Origin: Saccharibacillus sp. O23
GTDB taxonomy: Bacteria > Bacillota > Bacilli > Paenibacillales > Paenibacillaceae
DNA: 64,000 bases
NCBI RefSeq assembly: GCF_002205895.1
Contig: NZ_NJDE01000001.1
Location: 124,001-188,000, forward strand
Direction of reading: 5' to 3'
The position numbers and the translations under genes are program-made. The notes beneath the pieces were generated by a model. The model had not been told where the DNA came from, did not search any database, and worked only from the letters and a program-made list of their open reading frames with translations. This document shows positions 32,075-40,956 of the stretch, piece by piece (positions within the stretch are counted from its first letter, which is position 1; each line of letters begins with the position of its first letter).

Positions 32075-33221
32075 TCAGCACCCCGTATATTTCCGAACGA
32101 ATCATGATGCGCCGCGCCCAGTTGAGATGGGGCTTGATCTCGTTCATTTTGTTGTCGTAGCCGCTCTTGACGACCCCGATCTCGCCCCCGCTGCTCTCCA
32201 GAATATGCAGAGCGTCCATATGTTCTTCGTGCGTGACCGTATACATGGCCTGCACCGGACAGATATGGGTCGGATGGATGATCGTTTTGCCGACGATTCC
32301 GTTTTCTTTGTCGAGTTCGACTTCGCGAATCAGGCCGTCGACGTATTTATTGATATACTGCATGCGCACCCGAAGTCCTTCTTGACCCGCGGTTTCTTGG
32401 AACGGCGTCTCGCGCAGCTGCGGCTTCAGCACCCGGTCGCTTTTGAAATATTCCCAGACCGGACCGGAAATCACGTAGCCGCTGCCCGCGCGTCCGAACA
32501 GATTGACGATATCCGCCACGCAGTCGCGAATGACGCCGATATCGTAAATAGTCATATCGGGCTTACGGCGAAGACCGAACAGACTGGAGAAATCAGTCGC
32601 TCCGATCCTCACGTTAAGTATGTATGAACGATGCCGATCCAGCAATCGTTTGATGCCCAGCAGCATCTCCTGACGCGTCTCCGCGTAGATGATCTCCGCG
32701 CTTTCCAGAATGGGCATACCGTACAGGATCGGAGCATCCGCAGGTTTCGTTTCGTTATACCGCGTCAGCAGCGCCAGGTAACGCTCGCCCGCCTGCACGT
32801 CGAATTTAGGGAAAACAAGTCCGGTCAAACGCACAACGGCCGTTCCGAGCTGTTCCAATAATCGTTCGGCTTGTTCGGCAGTTCGCACCCGCACGAAAAT
32901 CAGAGGCAGCTTCTCGGAGTCGATGCTTCCGCTTGTCGACCAGTCTTCGAGTTTGCGAATCTGCGCGACCAGCGCGGCTTCGGCTTCTTCGAGTCTGAGA
33001 TCGCCTACCGCGTCTTCCAGATCGATGACTACCGATGTCAATCCGACATGCTTGCCGCTGCTCAGATCTTCGGCGATTCCGGGCTTCGTCGCCGGCATAT
33101 AGAGAGCCGCGCCCACCGCATGAGCGAGCAGATCTTTGTCCGAGCCATTGCAGAACGGCGCGGGAGCTTGATAAAACAACTTTTCGGTTTCTTCCTCCGA
33201 TAAATAATCGAAATAACGCAT
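32037..33221 (-). CDS. HpcH/HpaI aldolase / citrate lyase-type protein
   Basis: A 394-residue protein with the HpcH/CitE TIM-barrel fold. It begins RYFDYLSEEETEKLFYQAPA, with LYMPATKPGIAEDL and SVVIDLEDAVGD (metal-binding Glu/Asp, as in the VVFDLEDAV motif of CitE) and VRIGATDFSSLFGLRRKPDM at the second active-site strand. Members of this subgroup occur in Ter loci with PRTases and ATP-grasp enzymes. The likely reaction is carbon-carbon bond cleavage or formation on an acyl substrate, unproven. The start is ATG 33,219-33,221 behind GGGAGG at 7 bases. First gene of the five-gene enzyme module. Confidence 0.87.
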   Translation of the reverse strand: MRYFDYLSEEETEKLFYQAPAPFCNGSDKDLLAHAVGAALYMPATKPGIAEDLSSGKHVGLTSVVIDLEDAVGDLRLEEAEAALVAQIRKLEDWSTSGSIDSEKLPLIFVRVRTAEQAERLLEQLGTAVVRLTGLVFPKFDVQAGERYLALLTRYNETKPADAPILYGMPILESAEIIYAETRQEMLLGIKRLLDRHRSYILNVRIGATDFSSLFGLRRKPDMTIYDIGVIRDCVADIVNLFGRAGSGYVISGPVWEYFKSDRVLKPQLRETPFQETAGQEGLRVRMQYINKYVDGLIREVELDKENGIVGKTIIHPTHICPVQAMYTVTHEEHMDALHILESSGGEIGVVKSGYDNKMNEIKPHLNWARRIMIRSEIYGVLNENQNFTALLVR

Positions 33222-33488
33222 GATCTTTCCTCCCACGATATAATCCGTTCCACGAAATACAAAAAAACTCCGCCGCCGAGAGACGCCGCCCTGCCTCGTG
33301 CGATCGCCTGCGTGTTTCTGCAAATCTTCGCAAGCGCCGCTTCCCGAGACGGGAAGGCGTTCTCCACATGCGGAGGAGTAGAGATCCGAACGGCCGGCCG
33401 CGCTTGACCGCTGCGAGCGGCGATCGGATCCCGTACCAGACAAACGCAAAATCGGATACGGCGGACGAAGATTGCTTCTGCTCCCGCT

Positions 33489-34283
33489 TTACTCTTCGCG
33501 CGTCTGCCGACGCTGGCGAATCAAGCTCAGCAGAATCGTGCCTACGAAGACCGCGATCAGCAGCGGGAAGAAAATCGTCTGCGGCAGTTCGTAATCGAAC
33601 AACGCCGCCGCCAGCATCTTCAATCCGATGATCGTGATCAGAATGAAAGCCGCGCGTTCCAGTTCCGGAAACTTCTCAAGCAGTTTCAGGAAGAGCTGTG
33701 CGACGCCGCGCATCATCAGCACGCCGATCATGCCGCCCAGCAGCAGCACCCAGACTTCTTGGCTGACCCCGAACGCCGCCAGCACGCTGTCGATGCTGAA
33801 CGCGATGTCCATCAGCTCGACGGCCAGCACGGTGCGCCAGAAGCCGTAATTTTTCTCTTCGATCTCGTCTTCGTCGGAATCGGCTTTGCGGCTGATCTTC
33901 GGAATGAGCGGAACTCCGCCGACGCGTCCCCAATTCAATTCGAGATTGAACAGGTTGGACATGGCGATCCACAGCAGATAGACGCCGCCGATGACTTTGA
34001 CCCAAGTGATCTTGACGAGGAACGTCCCCACCCCGATCGCCACGAAACGGAACGCGTAAGCGCCGATGATCCCGTAAAACAAAGCTTTTCTGCGCTGGTT
34101 AGGCGGCAGATGGCGAACCATGACGGCGAGCACCAACGCATTGTCCGCGGACAGCAGCCCTTCCAAGATCACGAGCGTGCCGATCACGCCCCAAGTCGCC
34201 GGTTGGCTTAAAATCGAGCTGACATGTTCCCATTGAAAATAGTTTGCGAAATTGCCGAAGAAGCTCTGAAAAAAATCCGCCAT
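33489..34283 (-). CDS. TerC-family membrane protein
   Basis: A 264-residue integral membrane protein of the TerC family (PF03741) with about seven transmembrane helices. Characteristic sequences are EGLLSADNALVLAVMVRHLP (acidic residues in helix 2-3) and VLAVELMDIAFSIDSVLAAF (the twin Asp/Glu motif). TerC proteins are linked to metal ion (Mn, Ca) export or to helping metalation of exported enzymes, and anchor Ter complexes at the membrane. The start is ATG 34,281-34,283 with AAGGAG at 9 bases. It has its own candidate promoter after a terminator that ends the terD-side unit. Confidence 0.92.
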   Translation of the reverse strand: MADFFQSFFGNFANYFQWEHVSSILSQPATWGVIGTLVILEGLLSADNALVLAVMVRHLPPNQRRKALFYGIIGAYAFRFVAIGVGTFLVKITWVKVIGGVYLLWIAMSNLFNLELNWGRVGGVPLIPKISRKADSDEDEIEEKNYGFWRTVLAVELMDIAFSIDSVLAAFGVSQEVWVLLLGGMIGVLMMRGVAQLFLKLLEKFPELERAAFILITIIGLKMLAAALFDYELPQTIFFPLLIAVFVGTILLSLIRQRRQTREE

Positions 34284-34387
34284 GATCTCTCTCTCCTTCA
34301 AGGCGGTTCAGAGGCGGCCTGCTAAGGAGACTGCGGGCATGCCATGCGGGCAGAGACCGGTACAGGACGGAACGAACCGTCGAACTG

Positions 34388-34417
34388 TTATAAAGCAGAT
34401 GCTGCTCGTGTTGTGAA
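34388..34417 (-). promoter_or_regulatory. Candidate promoter of terC
   Basis: Minus-strand TTCACA (34,412-34,417), 18 bases, TTATAA (34,388-34,393), about 105 bases upstream of the terC start and after the terA terminator. Confidence 0.45.
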
Positions 34418-34453
34418 GCGTTTCGCGCGCCGAGGCGCGGTAAAACGCGATAG

Positions 34454-34498
34454 AAAAAAGAAACCCGACACGACGAAGCTGCTGCACATGCCGGGTTT
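34454..34498 (-). terminator. Terminator after the TerA-like gene
   Basis: AAACCCG/CGGGTTT outer stem with an additional GCA/TGT stem, then CTTTTTTC on the minus strand. Confidence 0.75.
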
Positions 34499-34515
34499 AT
34501 GCGTAAAACAACGGA

Positions 34516-36012
34516 TTATTTGCTGCCGGTCGTCCAACGAAGACCCCAGTTGTAAGCTTGGTCCAATTCGCGGTGTCCGGAGAAATATTCGACGAGGCGT
34601 TCGACGCTGAACGTCTGATCGCCTACATTGGTAATCATGGCGATCGCGCACATGCCTTTGCGGCTGCCGTGTTCGTCCATCCGCACGACGATATCCGGGC
34701 CTCCGCCCTTCACCGTCACCACGCCGTCGGCCTGCGCCCAATTCGCCGCGCCTTCATAGATGAAAGCATAGACCACGATGCGTTTGATGTCGCGAAGATG
34801 CGCGCCGTTGATGCGAAGATTCTCTCCGCCGGCCTTCGTGCCGGTGCGATCGTCTCCGTCGAGCATGACGTACGGTTCGTCGTGCAAAGAACCAAACGCG
34901 CGGCCCAATGCTTGCACGGTACCTTTATACCCATCTTTGAGCTCGAACAAACAACCGAGGTCGAGATCGACGCCGGAGGTTTTGCCGAAGAATCCGGTAC
35001 TCTGCCGCTGGTTCCAATTGAGATTGATCAGAATCTCGCCGATCGAATCGCTGCCGGCTTTCTTCTCCAGACTGATCTTGTCGCCGCGCTTGGTCAGCTC
35101 GATCTTCTGCAGGCCCGGCGCTGCGGGCTGCGGCGTCGGACTCGGCGAGGGAGACGAAGGCGAAGCGCCCTGAGGCGACGGAGCCGGAGCGCCGCCCGGC
35201 GGAGGCGGCAGCACGCGGGGCGAAGCCCCGCCGCTTCCCGCGCCGCTCGAAGGCGCGGGCGGATTGCCGCCCTGCTGCGAAGGGCGGCCGAGATTGATCG
35301 GCGACGGATTGGCGCCTCCCGAAGGCGAAGGCGTCGGCGACGGGTTGAACCGCTGCGGCGCGGGCGGGGCGGGCGTCGGCGATGCCGGCGGCGCCGCGGG
35401 AGCGGTCTTGGCCGCAGGGGTCGGCGGCGCGGCTTCGGGCTCCGCCTGCACTTCGATGCCGAAGCTGCGGCACAGCGCTTCGAGACCGCCCGTGTAGCCG
35501 CTGCCGACGGCGCTGAATTTCCATTCGCCGTTGTAGCGGTACAATTCGCCGACGACGATCGCCGTTTCGACGCCGGAGGTCTTGTCCAGCGTGAAGCGGA
35601 CAAGTTCCGAACCGCTCCGCTCGTCTACGATCCGCAGGTATACGCCGTTCACGCCGGCGAAGTTCTGCCGGCGCTTCTCTCCTTCGTACAGCGTCAGCGT
35701 AAACGCGATGCGCTCGTAAGAAGCGGGCAGGCTTCGGAGCGACAACGATACCTGCTCGTTGTCGGTCACGCCCGCGTACGCGCTGCGGCTGCCCGTTTGC
35801 AATTGCAGCGCGCCGCCGGCTCCCGACGGGTTGCCGTAGAAGATCAGATCTTCGTCGGCTTTGGCTTTGGAATCGGCTCCGAGCAGAAACGCCGAGAAGT
35901 CGAGGTCGACTCCCGGCGATGCCTGCCAGCCCATTCCGACGACAACCCGGTCGAGACCGGGGTTGGTTTTGGTCAGGTCGGCTTTCTGCCCCCTGATGAT
36001 CGTGGTCGTCAC
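34516..36012 (-). CDS. terA: TerA-like protein with two TerD-type domains
   Basis: A 498-residue protein. The first TerD domain spans about residues 1-190 ([28 protein letters not shown]-like [40 protein letters not shown]). A linker of about 100 residues is rich in Pro, Ala, Ser and Gly (about 200-300). The second domain (about 302-498) has GEILINLNWNQRQST, GVDLDLGCLFELKDGYKG, DDRTGTKAGGENLRIN and ITNVGDQTFSVERLVEYFSG, as in TerA C-terminal domains. TerD domains bind calcium through clustered Asp residues. The protein may scaffold a membrane-proximal Ter complex. Compared with single-domain TerD neighbours it is a fusion with an unusually long disordered linker. Confidence 0.9.
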   Translation of the reverse strand: MTTTIIRGQKADLTKTNPGLDRVVVGMGWQASPGVDLDFSAFLLGADSKAKADEDLIFYGNPSGAGGALQLQTGSRSAYAGVTDNEQVSLSLRSLPASYERIAFTLTLYEGEKRRQNFAGVNGVYLRIVDERSGSELVRFTLDKTSGVETAIVVGELYRYNGEWKFSAVGSGYTGGLEALCRSFGIEVQAEPEAAPPTPAAKTAPAAPPASPTPAPPAPQRFNPSPTPSPSGGANPSPINLGRPSQQGGNPPAPSSGAGSGGASPRVLPPPPGGAPAPSPQGASPSSPSPSPTPQPAAPGLQKIELTKRGDKISLEKKAGSDSIGEILINLNWNQRQSTGFFGKTSGVDLDLGCLFELKDGYKGTVQALGRAFGSLHDEPYVMLDGDDRTGTKAGGENLRINGAHLRDIKRIVVYAFIYEGAANWAQADGVVTVKGGGPDIVVRMDEHGSRKGMCAIAMITNVGDQTFSVERLVEYFSGHRELDQAYNWGLRWTTGSK

Positions 36013-36057
36013 AACGGATTCCGCCTTTCGTTAAGGGTACGGATCAAGATCGGGCGC

Positions 36058-36639
36058 TTATTGCGCGTCGAGACCGTAGTTTTTGCACAGCGCGGCAAGT
36101 CCGCCCGCGAATCCGGAACCGATCGCTTGGAATTTCCAGTCTTCGCCGTGACGGTACAATTCGCAGATGACGACCGCCGTTTCGACGGAGAATTCTTCGC
36201 CGAGATCGTAACGCAGCACTTCGCGGTTATCCTGCTCGTCGACCACGCGCACGAACGCGTTCGAGACTTGGCCGAAGTTCTGCGCTCTCGCTTCCGCGTC
36301 ATGGATCGTAACGGTGATGCCCAGACGCGTGATGTTCGCCGGAATCAAAGAGAAATCGACCAGAATCTGTTCGTCGTCGCCTTCGCCTTCGCCCGTCCGG
36401 TTGTCGCCGGTATGCACGACGGCGCCGTTCGGCGTTTTCGGATTGTTGTAGAAGACGAAATCTTCGATGCCTTTGGCGCGGCCGTCTTCATGCAGCAGGA
36501 AGACCGAAGCATCCAGATCGTAATCGGCGCCGCTGCTGTATTTGTTCGTGTCCCAACCGAGACCGATCATGACTTTTTTGAGTCCGGGATTCGTTTTGGT
36601 CAGGTCGATGCGTTGTCCTTTGGAGAGGCTGATCGTCAT
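36058..36639 (-). CDS. TerD-family protein
   Basis: A 193-residue TerD-family protein. Typical parts are [40 protein letters not shown] (calcium-binding Asp cluster) and [20 protein letters not shown], ending [20 protein letters not shown]. Closely similar to the next protein upstream (36,749-37,330), which indicates tandem duplication. TerD proteins bind Ca2+ and assemble with TerB/TerC in stress response to tellurite, phage and other agents. Ribosome site AGGAGG about 8 bases upstream. Confidence 0.95.
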   Translation of the reverse strand: MTISLSKGQRIDLTKTNPGLKKVMIGLGWDTNKYSSGADYDLDASVFLLHEDGRAKGIEDFVFYNNPKTPNGAVVHTGDNRTGEGEGDDEQILVDFSLIPANITRLGITVTIHDAEARAQNFGQVSNAFVRVVDEQDNREVLRYDLGEEFSVETAVVICELYRHGEDWKFQAIGSGFAGGLAALCKNYGLDAQ

Positions 36640-36684
36640 GGTAAGTTCCTCCTTAGAATAAAAAATGCGAACGAAAGTACAAAC

Positions 36685-36713
36685 GAAGGCCGTCTATGTG
36701 GAAGACGGCCTTC
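36685..36713 (-). terminator. Hairpin between two terD paralogues
   Basis: GAAGGCCGTCT (36,685-36,695) pairs perfectly with AGACGGCCTTC (36,703-36,713). Only scattered T follow on the minus strand, so it may be a partial terminator or mRNA-stabilising element that lowers expression of the downstream terD. Confidence 0.55.
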
Positions 36714-36748
36714 GAAATGGGAATACGGATTGCGGACTGCTTATGGGA

Positions 36749-37330
36749 TTAGGATACAGCCAGTCCGAAGTCGCGTACGAGGCCTTCCAGACCGTTCTGA
36801 TAACCGCTGCCTACGGCGCTGAATTTCCATTCGCCGGAATTGCGGTACAGTTCGGCTACGACGATCGCCGTTTCCACCGAGAAGTCTTCGCCCAGATCGT
36901 AACGGATCAGTTCTTCGTTCGTTTCTTCGTTTACGATACGAACGAACGCGTTCGAGACTTGGCCGAAGTTCTGCGCGCGGGCAGCCGCGTCGTGGATCGT
37001 GATGCAGAACGAAACTTTTTCGACTTGGGCCGGTACCGCAGCCAGTTCGACAGTCAGCTGCTCGTCGTCGCCTTCGCCTTCGCCCGTGCGGTTGTCGCCG
37101 GTATGTACGACCGAACCGTCGGCGCTTTTCGGATTGTTATAGAAAATGAAGTCCGTATCGGAAGTGACTTTGCCGTTCGCGCCGAGCAGGAATGCCGAAG
37201 CGTCCAAGTCGAAGTCTTTGCCGCCGTCGTATTTGTTCGTGTCCCAGCCGAGGCCGACCATTACTTTTTTCAGACCCGGATTCGTTTTCGTCAGATCGAC
37301 TTTTTGACCTTTTTGCAAGCTGATTGCCAT
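36749..37330 (-). CDS. TerD/TerE-family protein
   Basis: A 193-residue paralogue of the preceding TerD protein with [40 protein letters not shown] and [20 protein letters not shown]. All acidic calcium ligands are kept. The two are more similar to each other than to the 37,383 paralogue. It lies in the middle of the ter cluster, probably in one transcript with it, with a hairpin after it. Confidence 0.95.
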   Translation of the reverse strand: MAISLQKGQKVDLTKTNPGLKKVMVGLGWDTNKYDGGKDFDLDASAFLLGANGKVTSDTDFIFYNNPKSADGSVVHTGDNRTGEGEGDDEQLTVELAAVPAQVEKVSFCITIHDAAARAQNFGQVSNAFVRIVNEETNEELIRYDLGEDFSVETAIVVAELYRNSGEWKFSAVGSGYQNGLEGLVRDFGLAVS

Positions 37331-37382
37331 GATTAAATTCCTTCTTTCTGTTTAGGTTGGGTGTGGAATTCGAATATATGGA

Positions 37383-37982
37383 TTAGCTGTAACGGCGTGC
37401 AAGCAGATCGATATGCGGAGCTTGCGCGCCTTCGCCGACGGCGCTGAACTTCCATTCGCCGCCGTGACGGTAAATCTCGCCGACCAGCAGCGCGGTCATG
37501 CCGGAGTAATCGTCCGTGAGGTTGAAGCGAACCAGCTCGCGGCCGTTGCCCGATTCAAATACACGGATGAATGCGGAACGAATCATTCCGAAATGCTGCT
37601 TGCGCGCTTCGCAGTCGTAGATATTGACGACGGCGAGCAGGCGATGCACGTCGGCCGGCACGGCGGACAGATCGATATGGATCTGTTCGTCGTCTCCGTC
37701 TCCCGCGCCCGTCAGATTGTCTCCGCCGTGAACGACGGCACCGTTCGGGCTTTGGAGGTTGTGGAAACAGACGACGTTCTTGCCGTTCGTCAGTTTGCCT
37801 TGTTCGCTCAGCAGCAGCACCGACGCGTCGCAGTCGATGTTGGCCGCTTTCTTCTTCATGCCGAACAAGCCGCGGCTTTCCGACTCGGCCGGGTCCCAGC
37901 CCAGTCCGACCGTGATCTTCGACAAACCGGCGTTCCCTTTCGTCAGATCGACTTTCTGACCTTTTACCAGAGAAATTGTCAT
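37383..37982 (-). CDS. TerD-family protein, divergent paralogue
   Basis: A 199-residue TerD-family protein, first in the terD transcript. It shares [20 protein letters not shown] and GDNLTGAGDGDDEQIHIDLS, but carries an insertion (SESRGLFGMKKKAANIDC) before the Asp cluster and replaces DLDAS by DCDAS. Such divergent copies resemble TerZ/CABP-type members, so it may have a distinct partner. The ribosome site is AATTGGGAGGGC, about 10 bases upstream. Confidence 0.93.
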   Translation of the reverse strand: MTISLVKGQKVDLTKGNAGLSKITVGLGWDPAESESRGLFGMKKKAANIDCDASVLLLSEQGKLTNGKNVVCFHNLQSPNGAVVHGGDNLTGAGDGDDEQIHIDLSAVPADVHRLLAVVNIYDCEARKQHFGMIRSAFIRVFESGNGRELVRFNLTDDYSGMTALLVGEIYRHGGEWKFSAVGEGAQAPHIDLLARRYS

Positions 37983-38030
37983 TGCTGTCTATTGCCCTCC
38001 CAATTGGAATGGTATGGTTCAGCCTCTTTA

Positions 38031-38060
38031 ATTATACCTGCGCGACCTCGTACAAAACAA
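38031..38060 (-). promoter_or_regulatory. Promoter of the terD transcript
   Basis: Minus-strand TTGTTT (38,055-38,060), 18 bases, TATAAT (38,031-38,036), about 50 bases before the first terD. Perfect -10 element. Confidence 0.6.
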
Positions 38061-38163
38061 CTTCGCGCGCGGCGACTTAGACTCGACCGGCGCGTTTTGC
38101 CTGACCGCATGCTTAGGTATACGGACGGGACGCCGGACGGTTTCAACGTTTCGGCTCGCCGAA

Positions 38164-38208
38164 CAAAAAAACCTCCGGCGTACGCCGCGAAACGGGCAAG
38201 CCGGAGGT
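38164..38208 (-). terminator. Terminator of the terB gene
   Basis: AACCTCCGGC (38,169-38,178) pairs with GCCGGAGGTT (38,199-38,208), with seven T following on the minus strand. It separates terB from the terD transcript. Confidence 0.88.
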
Positions 38209-38242
38209 TCTTCCTCCACGTCGAAGATCGAGCGGTTATCGT

Positions 38243-38689
38243 TTACAGGCCGAATTCGCCCGGACTCAAGTTCAGCACGTTGCAGATATCGCGCACCGCC
38301 GCTTTTTCCAGCTCATCAAAATCCCCGTCTGCCGCGCCGATCGCACAGCATACGCCAACGATGACCCGACCGACTTCCGGTTTCGATTTGAACTTGGCAA
38401 TGACACGCAGCGCTTCCTGCTTGCCCACCATTACGTCGAATTCCATGTTGCCGGCAAAATGGTTAAAACGGTCGATGACTTCGCTCATGTTAAATACTTT
38501 GAGCTGCTCATTGCGGCCGATATAACCGGCCATTTTCTGTTTCTCGGTAGCATCAATCGTGCCGTCCGCTACGGATACGATCGCGCAGCCCGCCACAATC
38601 GCGTCCATCAAATCTTTGTTTTTGAAGCGGCTTACCTGATCCTGCAAACCTGTTTTCGTCTTGTTCAGCCAACTTTGGAACGAACTCAT
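38243..38689 (-). CDS. terB: TerB-family protein
   Basis: A 148-residue all-helical TerB-domain protein. Two metal-binding helix starts are visible: VSVADGTIDATEKQKMAGYI and IGAADGDFDELEKAAVRDI, each with the Asp/Glu pattern typical of the family. The N-terminus has SSFQSWLNKTKTGLQDQVSR, seen in TerB proteins of Bacillota. TerB associates with TerC and TerD at the inner membrane in tellurite-resistant bacteria. Own terminator; about 95 bases after the VWA gene. Confidence 0.92.
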   Translation of the reverse strand: MSSFQSWLNKTKTGLQDQVSRFKNKDLMDAIVAGCAIVSVADGTIDATEKQKMAGYIGRNEQLKVFNMSEVIDRFNHFAGNMEFDVMVGKQEALRVIAKFKSKPEVGRVIVGVCCAIGAADGDFDELEKAAVRDICNVLNLSPGEFGL

Positions 38690-38784
38690 TTCGATACGCC
38701 TCCATTTGTCCGTGAGATTGGGTAAAACATCGCCAAGTTGAAGTTCATGATGCGGATATCAGCGGCTTTTGTTCCCAGTATAAC

Positions 38785-39543
38785 TCATTTGATCAGCGAT
38801 TTCTCCTTTGCCGATCTGAGCCAGTCCGGGAACTCGCCGAGCAGCCGGTCGTACAGCTCTTCGTCCGAGATCTTTTTCAGGTCGTTGACTTGGAAAAAGT
38901 TCGCGTTGTCGATCAACCGGCCGTCCAGATCGTCAAGCTGCTTGAGGAACTGGAAGTTCTCGCGGCCGACGCCGACGAACTGCCAGAAGATGCCGAGACG
39001 CGAAGTCTGGCGCACCAGCTCCGCCGCGCGATCGGCGTCGAAGCAGTTGCCGTCCGTCACGAAGATCACGTACACCGGCTGTTCTTCGGGAGGCGGCGAG
39101 CTGACGCTGACTTTGCCGCGGCCCAGACCGAACAACCCTTTTTTGACGTTGAGCGCGCCGGGGTAGTAATAATCGGCGATGCGCTGCATCACGCCCGCGT
39201 AATTCGTTCCGTTCTCCAGCTTGTATTTCGGCCGGATCTCCCGATCGACGAATTCGTAAAAGTTTTCTTTGCCGATCTCGCCGATAGAATAATCCTGTAT
39301 CCCGAACAGAAACACGTCCGCCGCTCCGTTGTCGTCGAAATTCATGCCCAGTCCCAGCGTGCGTTCGCACACCGCCTGCACGATTCCGTTCGAGAACAAG
39401 CCCGTCATGGAACCCGAGATATCCAGCGCCAGCGCGACGCGCGCCCGCTGGCTGCCCAGTCCTTTTTTGCTGAGCGAGATGGTGGCCGTTTTGGAGAGAC
39501 TGATCAGATTCTCCTCGGCTTTTTTACGCAAATCGATACTCAT
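38785..39543 (-). CDS. VWA-domain protein (TerF/TerY-like)
   Basis: A 252-residue von Willebrand factor A protein. The MIDAS motif is DISGSMT (about residues 41-47) with a Thr/Asp in NGTNYAGVMQRIADYYYPG and VIFVTDGNCFD. The first residues SIDLRKKAEENLISLSKTA match the TerF C-terminal/VWA group found at the head of ter clusters. VWA proteins bind metal and mediate protein-protein contacts, here probably assembling the Ter complex. First gene of the ter island in transcription order. Confidence 0.88.
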   Translation of the reverse strand: MSIDLRKKAEENLISLSKTATISLSKKGLGSQRARVALALDISGSMTGLFSNGIVQAVCERTLGLGMNFDDNGAADVFLFGIQDYSIGEIGKENFYEFVDREIRPKYKLENGTNYAGVMQRIADYYYPGALNVKKGLFGLGRGKVSVSSPPPEEQPVYVIFVTDGNCFDADRAAELVRQTSRLGIFWQFVGVGRENFQFLKQLDDLDGRLIDNANFFQVNDLKKISDEELYDRLLGEFPDWLRSAKEKSLIK

Positions 39544-39625
39544 CGTACATCCCCCTTCCGTCCGCCGGTCGGGCGGACTGCCTTCGCCCCCACTCTATCA
39601 CGGCGGGGCTTTTTCTTAAAGGATC

Positions 39626-40900
39626 TTATGCGGTACGTTCTTCTTCCGTCCGCCGGGCGGAGAAATGTCCGCGTACGGCCGCGCCGATCGCGAAAGCGAT
39701 CAGCGACATGCCGCCGGCATAGACGTACAGATTGACGATGCCGATCGATTCCGCGAGCTTCGCCATGCCGAGCAGGGAAGCGCAGAAGATGACGTTCAGC
39801 ACTGTCGCTTGCGCGGACAGCACTTTCGGCAGATCGTCTTCGGAGGCGCTCTGTTGAATGAGGGTCCGACGGGCGACCATCGACAATTCGGCGAACGGCC
39901 CCATGATCAGCACCAGAACCAAAGCCGCGGCCGGCAAAGTCGTATACGCGTATAGGATCGTCAGCGCCGCGTAACCCGAGATACCGACCAACATAGACAG
40001 AAATAACCGATCTTGCAGCCGTTTAACCAGCGCCACGACGAGAAGTCCGCCCAGTACCGCTCCGGCGAAATAAGCCGCGTTGATGAAGCCCCACCATTCT
40101 TCGCCCTGCCCGAGCGCTTCTTGAACGAACAGCAGAGTGAACGCGCCGACCCAGACCGATCCGCCTAGCATGTCGATCGAATCGATCAGCGTCAGCGCGC
40201 GCAATCTGCGGCTGTGCCAGATCAGCTTCCAGCCTTCGAGCAGCGCTTCGCGCCGACTTCCGGAACTTGCGGCGGCTTCCGCGAGCGGCGTCCCGACCGG
40301 ATCGACCGGCGGTTCGATTCCCGCTTCGCGGCGTTGCGGCTCGCGAATCCAAGACGTGAACAGCATCGCCGCGGCGTACAGGATGCCCGCGATCATCATC
40401 GTCGTCGGCGCTCCGGCAAACGCGACCAGTACGCCGCTGACGCCCCACCCGGCAAACTGCACCGTCTGATCGCTGACCGAGATCAGGCCGTTCGCGCGCA
40501 TCAACCAATTCTTTTCTACGAGTCGGGGCACCAGCGCGTTTCGCACGGGCGTCGTCCAACCGTCGAGAAACGACATGCCGAACACCAGCGCGAAGATCGC
40601 GGTCAGCGAATACGCGTCGCCGGCCGAGCGCAAATAAATCGCCAGCGCGGCGAAGAACAGGAACTGTCCGCCCTGCGAGAGCAGCATCAGGCGGGGCAGC
40701 CGGAATCTGCGCAGCATGAGCGGCGCGAGAAATCCGCTGACGATCTGCGAGAAGATACGGAAAAAAGGCACCAGAATGGTCGAAACGATCGATTCGGTGC
40801 CTTGAAGAACGAGAACGGTCAATGCCGTCACGTACAAAATGTCGGCTGCGTTGGACATCGTCTGCGAAGTCCACAACCAGTAGAACGATTGCCTTTTCAT
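39626..40900 (-). CDS. MFS transporter
   Basis: A 424-residue major facilitator with 12 predicted transmembrane helices, DitE/EntS-like (MFS_3 type). It begins RQSFYWLWTSQTMSNAADIL; the family loop near LPRLMLLSQGGQFLFF and the TTPVRNALVPRLVEKNWLMRANG segment (seen in MFS_3) are present. The start is ATG 40,898-40,900 with AGGAGAG at 8 bases; a longer in-frame reading runs into the next gene and is rejected. Substrate unknown. It follows the YdjM-type gene in the same direction. Confidence 0.87.
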   Translation of the reverse strand: MKRQSFYWLWTSQTMSNAADILYVTALTVLVLQGTESIVSTILVPFFRIFSQIVSGFLAPLMLRRFRLPRLMLLSQGGQFLFFAALAIYLRSAGDAYSLTAIFALVFGMSFLDGWTTPVRNALVPRLVEKNWLMRANGLISVSDQTVQFAGWGVSGVLVAFAGAPTTMMIAGILYAAAMLFTSWIREPQRREAGIEPPVDPVGTPLAEAAASSGSRREALLEGWKLIWHSRRLRALTLIDSIDMLGGSVWVGAFTLLFVQEALGQGEEWWGFINAAYFAGAVLGGLLVVALVKRLQDRLFLSMLVGISGYAALTILYAYTTLPAAALVLVLIMGPFAELSMVARRTLIQQSASEDDLPKVLSAQATVLNVIFCASLLGMAKLAESIGIVNLYVYAGGMSLIAFAIGAAVRGHFSARRTEEERTA

Positions 40901-40956
40901 CACTGAGTCTCTCCTGTCGAAAAATTCGAATATGAATTTGTCAAAGGACTTCGACT

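Noticed and set aside
34558-36822. A 754-codon plus-strand frame across the TerA-like and TerD genes
   Set aside because: It is antisense to two recognised genes and extremely Arg-rich with no ribosome site; composition artefact.
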